Of a stretch of DNA of 64,000 bases, positions 16,745 to 23,689 are shown one piece after another. Position 1 is the stretch's first letter. Every line of letters begins with the position of its first letter. Source of the stretch: JAJDFU01 sp964640855. Lineage in GTDB: Bacteria > Bacteroidota > Bacteroidia > Chitinophagales > Saprospiraceae. The position numbers and the translations under genes are program-made. The stretch spans positions 65,379 through 129,378 of the forward strand of contig CAZXIX010000002.1 in the NCBI GenBank assembly GCA_964640855.1. The letters run 5' to 3'. Under the pieces are notes generated by a model that was given only the letters and a program-made list of their open reading frames with translations, was not told where the DNA came from and searched no databases.

Positions 16745-17629
16745 TTAGAAGTTGGGTCTGCATTCTGGAGAAACGGCCGCCAGAAAGGAATCGAGCCGAC
16801 TTTCGAAAAGGGGATAATTGAAATAGGCGTTTTCCCGCCGGCTGACGTCCCGGTGATACAGAAAGGGGAGCACTTGCGGACCTTCCCGGGCAACCAGTTG
16901 ATCCAAAAAACAGGAAAAGCGAGCCGCGTCCAGGTTGGGGTCAAGCGATCGCTCTTTTTCCAGCACCCGGGATTTGAAGCGGGCGATTTGATCCGCCGTC
17001 GGTTGCTCCCACTGGATACGACCCGGATAAGGGGGAGCTTTTTCCCGGACGAACCGGAAAGAATCCCCGCTTTGAACCAGCTCACCCCAAACCCGGTGGA
17101 GCCTGGAGCGTTCCAATTTTCTTTGCACCGGAATTCCGTTCACCTCAAAAGAGTAGGTAAGACCGCCTTTTCGGTTGTTCCAAAGGGAATCCAGGACGGC
17201 CATATCTTGTACTGCATTTTTTCCGGCGATCAACTCGAAAGCTTTTCCCTCTTCGCTTCGCCTTTTTTGGACCTCCTTCATGATGAAATAAGTGAGCAGG
17301 GCCAGAAGGAGTATCGCACCGAAAAAGGCCAGGGTTTGCAGTAAATGCCGGCGATCCTGCTTTTTGCGCAGTCGATTTCGGGGGGTATCCGTCACCTTAT
17401 CGATGACGAAGTGGTAAAACATGCGATCTCCCCGACGTTCCAACTCGATCTTACACAATTCTTCGTCCAGGAAAAAACTGTACGATTTGGAATCCTTGAC
17501 CTGAAAGTCAACGATCATGATCTTAGCATTGCAGTGGATAAGCAGATGGCCCGATCGGTTGCCGTGGTACAGGCCAACTTTGTATTGGCGACCCTTTTTC
17601 CCCAAATATGTCCAGCCGAACTGCGGCAT
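16745..17629 (-). CDS. Single-pass membrane protein of unknown function
   Basis: 294 residues with no family I recognise. The N-terminal ~85 residues form a beta-rich cytoplasmic domain (GWTYLGKKGRQYKVGLYHGNRSGHLLI). A basic stop-transfer stretch (RNRLRKKQDRR) is followed by a membrane segment at ~97-117. The C-terminal ~175 residues should be periplasmic and contain several Trp, Phe and charged positions but no known catalytic pattern. It lies 66 bp upstream of scpB on the same strand, so it may be cotranscribed with scpB-DUF2480. The intact reading frame and plausible topology support a real gene. Confidence 0.7.
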   Translation of the reverse strand: MPQFGWTYLGKKGRQYKVGLYHGNRSGHLLIHCNAKIMIVDFQVKDSKSYSFFLDEELCKIELERRGDRMFYHFVIDKVTDTPRNRLRKKQDRRHLLQTLAFFGAILLLALLTYFIMKEVQKRRSEEGKAFELIAGKNAVQDMAVLDSLWNNRKGGLTYSFEVNGIPVQRKLERSRLHRVWGELVQSGDSFRFVREKAPPYPGRIQWEQPTADQIARFKSRVLEKERSLDPNLDAARFSCFLDQLVAREGPQVLPFLYHRDVSRRENAYFNYPLFESRLDSFLAAVSPECRPNF

Positions 17630-17698
17630 AGATAAGGCTTAGAAATCGATACGATAGTAAGTGTTGTTTCGGATCGGCATGGGGTACAGGAATGATCG

Positions 17699-17706
17699 TA
17701 CTTTTG
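17699..17706 (+). promoter_or_regulatory. Candidate -7 element upstream of paaY
   Basis: TACTTTTG fits TAnnTTTG exactly, 105 bp before the paaY start. No clear -33 partner lies at the expected distance, so the assignment is tentative. Confidence 0.35.
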
Positions 17707-17810
17707 AGATACCCGATAAAAGAGGCCAGGGCCTATTTTCGAAATCGGATCGACCTGTTGGTCAATCCTTTATCTGGCATCTGCTTTATGACGGCTGAAA
17801 TCTAAAAAAT

Positions 17811-18407
17811 ATGACCTACGAATTCAACGGCTTTAAACCTGTCGTTCACCCAACGGCATTCATCCACTCGCAAGCTTCCGTAATAGGTAACGTAATTATC
17901 GGTCGGGACGTATATATAGGCCCCGGTGCCGCCATCCGAGGCGACTGGGGACAGATCGTGATCGAAGCGGGCTGCAATGTCCAGGAAAACTGTACCGTTC
18001 ATATGTTCCCGGGGGTGACCGTGTACCTCCGGCAGGGAGCGCATGTAGGGCACGGAGCGGTGATCCACGGAGCCACCTTGGAAGAAAATACCCTGGTCGG
18101 TATGAATGCCGTCGTCATGGATCGCGTGGTTGTCGGTAAGGAATCCATCGTTGGGGCGCTGGCTTTCATCAAGGCCGATGAAAAGATTCCCCCTCGCAGC
18201 CTGGTCGTCGGCAACCCTGCACGTGTCGTGAAGCAGGTCACCGACGAAATGATCGCCTGGAAAACCCGGGGCACCGAACTTTATCAAAAACTTCCCGCCC
18301 AATGCCACCAAAGTCTGAAGCCCTGTGAGCCCTTGCTGGAGGTCCCGACAGACCGGCCGGAACAAGAAGCGGTTTTTGTTACCTGGAAAGAAACGAGGAG
18401 TAGTTGA
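17811..18407 (+). CDS. paaY: PaaY-type hexapeptide-repeat thioesterase/carbonic-anhydrase-like protein
   Basis: 198 residues folding as a left-handed beta-helix. Hexapeptide-type repeats run from SVIGNVIIGRDVYIGPGAAIRGD to VGMNAVVMDRVVVGKES, and the metal-binding His residues of the gamma-carbonic-anhydrase class are present (HMF, GHGAVIHG). The C-terminal NPARVVKQVTDEM is typical. PaaY hydrolyses CoA-thioesters of ring-derived by-products during phenylacetate breakdown. The assignment over a general gamma-carbonic anhydrase rests mainly on the next gene being PaaZ and on the C-terminal extension. Followed by an inverted repeat and then paaZ. Confidence 0.8.
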   Translation: MTYEFNGFKPVVHPTAFIHSQASVIGNVIIGRDVYIGPGAAIRGDWGQIVIEAGCNVQENCTVHMFPGVTVYLRQGAHVGHGAVIHGATLEENTLVGMNAVVMDRVVVGKESIVGALAFIKADEKIPPRSLVVGNPARVVKQVTDEMIAWKTRGTELYQKLPAQCHQSLKPCEPLLEVPTDRPEQEAVFVTWKETRSS

Positions 18408-18462
18408 GGGTTGAGGGTTTAGGGAAAAAATACGCTCAGCACTCAACGCTAAACCCTAAACT
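18403..18462 (+). repeat. Imperfect inverted repeat between paaY and paaZ, possible attenuator/terminator
   Basis: AGGGTTTAG (18414-18422) pairs with CTAAACCCT (18449-18457), and GTTGAG (18403-18408) can alternatively pair with CTCAAC (18442-18447). The structure starts on the paaY stop codon and is followed by CTCTTCTATTTT. It may reduce read-through into paaZ; the T-tract is imperfect. Confidence 0.4.
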
Positions 18463-18495
18463 CTTCTATTTTCGTAGCCTAACCAAATCGCAGCC

Positions 18496-20544
18496 ATGAA
18501 ACTCCACAACTATTTTCAGGGAAATTGGGTACCTCACCAGGGAGAGGGAATCCCCCAATTCGATGCGATCACCGGAGATTTGGTGGCCACCTGTGGCTCC
18601 GAGGGCCTGGACTATGCCGCCATGATGGATTACGCCCGCAAAACCGGGGGGCCGGCCCTGCGTAAAATGACCTTCCCCGAGCGGGGGCGAATGCTGAAAA
18701 AGCTGGCGCTTCACCTCCACGGAATCCGGAAAAAGTATTACCCGATCAGCGCTCGTACGGGAGCGACGAAATCCGATAGCTGGGTGGATATTGACGGCGG
18801 CATTGGTACACTTTTTGCCTATGCGAGTTTGCGCAGGCGGTTCCCCGACCAACCTTTCTACATTGATGGTGAAAGTGCCCGATTGTCCAAAGAAGGGACT
18901 TTCATCGGGCAGCACATCATGGTTCCCAAGCCGGGCGTAGCCATTCACATCAACGCTTTCAACTTCCCCATTTGGGGCATGCTGGAAAAGATCTCGGTAA
19001 ATCTGCTCGCCGGCGTGCCGGCCATTGTCAAGCCATCAGAGGTCACCAGCTATCTGACGGAAGCCATGGTCCGGGATATCGTAGATTCCGGTATTCTACC
19101 CGAAGGCTCCCTGCAGTTGGTCTGCGGTAAGGGAATCGGCATTCTGGATCCGGTCACCGCCCAGGATGTGGTCACCTTTACCGGGTCAGCTTCCACGGGT
19201 CGTATGCTTAAGGCCCAACCCTCCATCATCGAAAATGCCGTCCCTTTCAATATGGAGGCAGATAGCCTGAACGCTGCGATCCTGGGGGAGGATGCCGCTC
19301 CGGGAACACCCGTTTTCGATCTCTTCATCCGTGAAGTCCGGCGTGAGATGACGATCAAAGCGGGACAGCGATGCACCGCCATCCGGAGGATCATCGTTCC
19401 GGAAAAGTATCTGGAGGACGTTCAGATTGTGCTGGCAGGCCAATTGGGGAAAACCAAGTTGGGAAACCCCTCCGTTGAGGGCGTCAAAATGGGCGCTCTC
19501 GTTAGCCAGGAGCAGGTGAAGGAAGTCAAACAACGCATAGCAGAACTGCAAAAAGGAAGCCGGATGGTTTTCGGAGACCTGGACCGGTTTGAGGTGATCG
19601 GTGCCGACAAAGAAAAAGGCGCCTTCCTGGCTCCGGTACTCTTCCTGAATGAAGAGCCTTTGAAAAAAGAAGCCAGCCATACAATAGAAGCCTTTGGCCC
19701 GGTGAGTAGCCTGATGCCCTATCGGGACCTGCAGGAGGCGGTAGATATTGCGAACATGGGCAAAGGTTCCCTGGTCAGCACCGTTGCTACCGCCGATAAG
19801 GATATTGCTACCGAATATGTCATGGGCGCTTCCGCCTATCACGGCCGCATTTTGATCCTGAACGAAGAAAGTGCCCCTGAAAGCACAGGACACGGATCTC
19901 CCATGCCCCTTCTGGCGCATGGCGGTCCGGGTCGTGCCGGTGGGGGCGAAGAAATGGGCGGCATGCGCGGGGTGTTGCATTACCTGCAGCGTACCGCGCT
20001 GCAGGGGCATCCGAGCATGCTCACCCAGATCAGCCAGCGGTACCTGCCGGGAGCCGATCGCCCGGAGTCCGACATCCATCCCTTTCGCAAGCATTTCGAA
20101 GAGTTGAAGGTTGGGGATACCGTGACCACCCACAGGCATACCGTCACCGAAGCGGACATTGTCAATTTCGCCAACGTGAGCGGAGATAATTTCTACGCTC
20201 ATATGGATACCACTTCCCTGGAGGGCACTATTTTCGAAGGCCGCGTTGCTCACGGTTACTTTGTACTCTCCAAAGCGGCCGGTCTTTTTGTGGATCCGAA
20301 AAAAGGCCCCGTGTTATTGAACTATGGCCTGGAAGACTGTCGATTCACCAAACCGGTTTATCCCGGTATGACCCTTGGAGTCAAACTGACGGTAAAGGAG
20401 AAGATAGACCAGGAAAAACGAGACGAAGAAGATGTAGCGAAAGGTATCGTGAAATGGAATGTGGATGTTTACGACGAAAGCGGAGAGACGGTGGCCATAG
20501 CTACCATACTGACCATGGTTAAAAAACGGGATCAATCCGCTTGA
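18496..20544 (+). CDS. paaZ: PaaZ, bifunctional oxepin-CoA hydrolase / semialdehyde dehydrogenase
   Basis: 682 residues, the usual length. The N-terminal aldehyde dehydrogenase domain (~1-520) has the general-base Glu254 (FNMEAD) and nucleophile Cys293 (AGQRCTAIRR). The C-terminal MaoC-like hydratase domain (~530-682) has the hot-dog signature VSGDNFYAHMD with Asp564 and His569. The relative positions match the catalytic residues described for the E. coli enzyme. In phenylacetate catabolism PaaZ opens the oxepin-CoA ring and oxidises the resulting aldehyde to 3-oxo-5,6-didehydrosuberyl-CoA. The ring-epoxidising complex (PaaABCDE) and the ligase PaaK are not in this window, so the pathway must be completed elsewhere. 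Confidence 0.93.
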   Translation: MKLHNYFQGNWVPHQGEGIPQFDAITGDLVATCGSEGLDYAAMMDYARKTGGPALRKMTFPERGRMLKKLALHLHGIRKKYYPISARTGATKSDSWVDIDGGIGTLFAYASLRRRFPDQPFYIDGESARLSKEGTFIGQHIMVPKPGVAIHINAFNFPIWGMLEKISVNLLAGVPAIVKPSEVTSYLTEAMVRDIVDSGILPEGSLQLVCGKGIGILDPVTAQDVVTFTGSASTGRMLKAQPSIIENAVPFNMEADSLNAAILGEDAAPGTPVFDLFIREVRREMTIKAGQRCTAIRRIIVPEKYLEDVQIVLAGQLGKTKLGNPSVEGVKMGALVSQEQVKEVKQRIAELQKGSRMVFGDLDRFEVIGADKEKGAFLAPVLFLNEEPLKKEASHTIEAFGPVSSLMPYRDLQEAVDIANMGKGSLVSTVATADKDIATEYVMGASAYHGRILILNEESAPESTGHGSPMPLLAHGGPGRAGGGEEMGGMRGVLHYLQRTALQGHPSMLTQISQRYLPGADRPESDIHPFRKHFEELKVGDTVTTHRHTVTEADIVNFANVSGDNFYAHMDTTSLEGTIFEGRVAHGYFVLSKAAGLFVDPKKGPVLLNYGLEDCRFTKPVYPGMTLGVKLTVKEKIDQEKRDEEDVAKGIVKWNVDVYDESGETVAIATILTMVKKRDQSA

Positions 20545-20653
20545 TTATGGGGTTGAGGTCATAAATTCAAATAGAGCGGGAGAAGAGCGAAGAACTATAG
20601 TCCTTATTGAACAATATCCGGCATCTGGCGTCTGAATTTTAGAAATTGTTCAC

Positions 20654-22126
20654 ATGCGAATCCTTCTCACCGGAGCAACCGGATACATAGGCAAACGGCT
20701 TTTACCGGTCCTGCTGCAGCAAGGCCACGAAGTCATTTGTGTGGTCCGCAACGCCAAGTCTTTCGCCCCTGAACTTCCTGCCGGACAGGAAGTAGAGATA
20801 TTCGAGCACGATTTTCTCTACCCGGTATCTTCCGAACAGCGCCCGCCTCTGGATATCGACGTAGCCTATTTTCTGATCCACTCCATGTCGGCCTCGATCC
20901 GCGATTTCCGGTCCATGGAGGAAAAGGTAGCCCTTCATTTTCGCGATTACATTGAGACCACCAACACCCGGCAAATGATCTACTTATCCGGCATGGTCAA
21001 CAGCGATGCCCTGTCGGATCACCTGGAATCCCGTTTTCATGTGGAAAGAATTCTTCAGGAAAGCTCGGTCTCCCTCACGGTTTTAAGGGCGGGTATCATT
21101 GTAGGCTCGGGAAGCGCATCCTTTGAGATCATCCGGGATCTGGTGGAAAAACTTCCCGTCATGGTAGCGCCCCGTTGGGTAAACACCCGATGCGAGCCCC
21201 TCGCCATCAGAAACGTCATTGATTTTCTGACCGGCGTTTTGTTAAAGCAGGAGACCTACGACCAGAATTTTGATATCGGCTGCGGCGAGGTGCTGACTTA
21301 CAGGGAAATGCTTCTCGGGTATGCCGAGGTACGTGGGTTGAAGCGCTTCATCTTTACCGTGCCGGTCATGACCCCCCGTCTGTCCAGTTTCTGGCTGTAC
21401 TTCGTTTCCTCCACCACTTATGAGCTGGCCGTCAACCTGGTGGATAGCATGAAAGTGGACGTGGTAGCCCGGGATCACCGCCTCGCCGACATGCTGGATA
21501 TCGATCTCATTCCCTATCGAAAAGCGGTGGAGCGCGCCTTTGAGCGGATCGAGCAAAATATGGTTCTCTCCAGTTGGAAGGATTCTTTGGTTTCCAGTTC
21601 GAATCTGACCAGTCTGCAAAAATTGATACAGGTGCCAAAATACGGGGTGTTCACAGACCGGAAAACAAGGGAATTGGCACCTGGCACAGAGGAGGTTGTC
21701 TGGGAGAATATACAGGCTATCGGAGGAGAGCGAGGCTGGTATTACGGCAACTTCTGGTGGAAATTACGAGGGGTAATGGACAAGATGGTGGGCGGCATCG
21801 GCCTGCGCCGGGGCAGGACCAATCCCCATACGGTACAGTCCGGAGATGCCCTGGATTTCTGGCGGGTGCTGGTGTCGGATCCCGATGAAAAAAGGCTGCT
21901 TCTGTATGCAGAAATGAAGCTTCCCGGGGAAGCCTGGCTGGAGTTCGACATCCGAAGAGCGGGAGAGCATTTCTTCCTGAATCAAACCGCCACCTTTCGA
22001 CCCAGCGGGCTACTCGGGCGCGTATACTGGTACTGCGTTCTGCCTTTCCATTATTTTATTTTCAATGGCCTGATCCGGAATATCGTTCGGTTTCGTCCGG
22101 GACGTTCGCAGGTATCCAGCCTGTAG
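20654..22126 (+). CDS. SDR-family NAD(P)-binding protein with DUF2867 domain
   Basis: 490 residues. The N-terminal Rossmann domain (~1-290) opens with LLTGATGYIGKRLLPVLL, the atypical SDR glycine motif, and contains YLSGMV where an active Tyr-Lys pair would be expected, so it may act as a binding or sensing protein rather than a classical dehydrogenase. The C-terminal DUF2867 region (~310-480) includes WWKLRGVMDKMVGG and a GEAWLEFD segment. The function of these fusions is not established. It sits between paaZ and an enoyl-CoA hydratase-like gene on the same strand. Its start codon directly follows one arm of an 8-bp inverted repeat (20608-20652). Confidence 0.85.
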   Translation: MRILLTGATGYIGKRLLPVLLQQGHEVICVVRNAKSFAPELPAGQEVEIFEHDFLYPVSSEQRPPLDIDVAYFLIHSMSASIRDFRSMEEKVALHFRDYIETTNTRQMIYLSGMVNSDALSDHLESRFHVERILQESSVSLTVLRAGIIVGSGSASFEIIRDLVEKLPVMVAPRWVNTRCEPLAIRNVIDFLTGVLLKQETYDQNFDIGCGEVLTYREMLLGYAEVRGLKRFIFTVPVMTPRLSSFWLYFVSSTTYELAVNLVDSMKVDVVARDHRLADMLDIDLIPYRKAVERAFERIEQNMVLSSWKDSLVSSSNLTSLQKLIQVPKYGVFTDRKTRELAPGTEEVVWENIQAIGGERGWYYGNFWWKLRGVMDKMVGGIGLRRGRTNPHTVQSGDALDFWRVLVSDPDEKRLLLYAEMKLPGEAWLEFDIRRAGEHFFLNQTATFRPSGLLGRVYWYCVLPFHYFIFNGLIRNIVRFRPGRSQVSSL

Positions 22127-22216
22127 GGAATGGGAAGATAATGACCTTCATCAGGGGTCAAGGGACGGATAATCCGTAACTTGCCGATTACCGAAAAAAG
22201 CTCAAATCGTATCCTT

Positions 22217-22996
22217 ATGACGACCGAACCCATCACGAATGGTGGCATCCAGATTTCCCGGGAAGCAGGCATCGGGACCCTCGAATTTTTCCACCCGGCC
22301 GCCAACTCCCTCCCGGGAGCCTTGTTGGCCCAGCTCGTATCCGGTATCGAAGAATTGGGGGGTGATCCTGATGTAAAGGTGATTGTTCTGAAAAGTCACG
22401 GCGTGCGCACCTTCTGTGCCGGCGCCAGTTTTGCTGAACTGGCTTCTATTTCCGACATCGAATCCGGGTACCGTTTTTTTATGGGCTTTGCCAACGTGAT
22501 CAATGCCATGCGGAAATGCCCAAAGTTCATCATCGGTATGGTTCAGGGAAAAACCGTCGGTGGCGGGGTAGGACTGGCTTCGGCGACCGATTATTGCCTG
22601 GGTACGAAATCCGCTTGTATTCGCCTGAGCGAACTGGCCATTGGAATCGGTCCTTTCGTGGTAGGTCCGGCAGTGGAGCGACGGGTAGGAAAAGCGGCTT
22701 ATGCCCAGCTGGCCATCAATGCCAAAGAATGGTTTCGAGCCGAATGGGCCCTGGATAAAGGTTTTTTCGCCTGCCTGTATGAAGATTACGAGAACCTGGA
22801 CGATGGCGTTTATCTGTTGGCCAAGGAATTGGCCGCCTATTCTCCGGAAGCTATGAAGCGATTAAAGGAGGTCCTGTGGGCGGACGCAGTAGATTGGGAT
22901 GAATTGCTCCCTTCTCGGGCCAAGATCAGCGGAGAGTTGGTGTTGACGGATTTTGCCCAGCAGGTCATTTCCAGTATCCGCAATAAAAATAAATAA
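22217..22996 (+). CDS. Enoyl-CoA hydratase/isomerase family protein
   Basis: About 259 residues of crotonase fold. The acyl-CoA oxyanion-hole pattern is present (FCAGASFAEL and GKTVGGGVGLA), and SELAIGIG carries the first family Glu. The second Glu that hydratases normally have in the helix after VGK is apparently replaced by Gln (VGKAAYAQLA), so isomerase or another crotonase reaction is possible. Position after paaZ suggests a role in the same acyl-CoA pathway, but the identity as PaaF or PaaG is not clear. I chose the ATG at 22217; a TTG at 22181 would add 12 residues unlike the family start. The next gene starts within 6 bp. Confidence 0.85.
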   Translation: MTTEPITNGGIQISREAGIGTLEFFHPAANSLPGALLAQLVSGIEELGGDPDVKVIVLKSHGVRTFCAGASFAELASISDIESGYRFFMGFANVINAMRKCPKFIIGMVQGKTVGGGVGLASATDYCLGTKSACIRLSELAIGIGPFVVGPAVERRVGKAAYAQLAINAKEWFRAEWALDKGFFACLYEDYENLDDGVYLLAKELAAYSPEAMKRLKEVLWADAVDWDELLPSRAKISGELVLTDFAQQVISSIRNKNK

Positions 22997-23001
22997 GGAG
23001 A

Positions 23002-23676
23002 TTGAATGCAAGAGACCCATACTTGGCTGCCGGTCCGGGGATCGACCATTTGAATCCCCGAATAAAGGACTTTGCAGAGAGCCGGGTTCAGGGAGCCAGC
23101 AGCCATCGGGAAATGGCAGTTCAGCTGTTCTACGCCGTTCGAGACGGCTGGCGCTACAACCCCTACCGGATCTCCATGGTACGGGATGACCTGGTGGCCA
23201 GCCAGATCTTAATCCAGGAGGAGGGGCATTGCATCGACAAAGCCATTCTGTATACGGCCTTTCTTCGGGCAGCCGGGATCCCGGCCCGATTGTGCCTGGC
23301 CAAGGTCCGCAACCACATCGCGGCAGAAAAAATGATCGAAGCGTTCGGAACGGACGAACTGGCTCCGCACGGATATGTAGAGCTATGGCTTGACGATCGC
23401 TGGCTCAAAGCCACGCCTACCTTCAATCGCGAACTCTGCGAATTCCTGGGCGTTGAACCTTTGGAGTCTGACGGAAAAGCCGACGCTCTCTTTCAACAGT
23501 ACGATCCTCAGGGAAAGCGTTTCATGGAATACCTGGCCGACTATGGGGCTTTCGAGGATGTTCCTTACGAACGGATAGCCAACCTGTTGAGGACCCATTA
23601 TCCACACATCTTTACGCCCGACGTAAAACGGTTGGACAAAGACATGATCATTCGACTTTCTTCGAAAAGCAGATAA
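23002..23676 (+). CDS. Transglutaminase-like (cysteine protease fold) protein
   Basis: 224 residues with a transglutaminase-like core. The nucleophile is Cys77 in QEEGHCIDKA, and His123 (APHGYVELW) is the second triad position. The usual Asp after the Trp strand is not present in the canonical place (RWLKATPTFN). The homologous reading frame begins at a TTG almost touching the AAGGAG box, whereas the well-spaced ATG at 23006 is in another frame and stops after 15 codons. The start is therefore uncertain: a TTG start, an indel, or a recoding event could explain it. The function is unknown. It begins 5 bp after the enoyl-CoA hydratase stop, so it is in the same operon. Confidence 0.75.
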   Translation: MNARDPYLAAGPGIDHLNPRIKDFAESRVQGASSHREMAVQLFYAVRDGWRYNPYRISMVRDDLVASQILIQEEGHCIDKAILYTAFLRAAGIPARLCLAKVRNHIAAEKMIEAFGTDELAPHGYVELWLDDRWLKATPTFNRELCEFLGVEPLESDGKADALFQQYDPQGKRFMEYLADYGAFEDVPYERIANLLRTHYPHIFTPDVKRLDKDMIIRLSSKSR

Positions 23677-23689
23677 AAACCGGTGAGAT

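Noticed and set aside
18403..18462. GTTTAGGG/TTGAGGG repeats resembling eukaryotic telomere repeats
   Set aside because: Only two to three imperfect units forming a hairpin next to a stop codon; no sign of a telomere or hairpin chromosome end.
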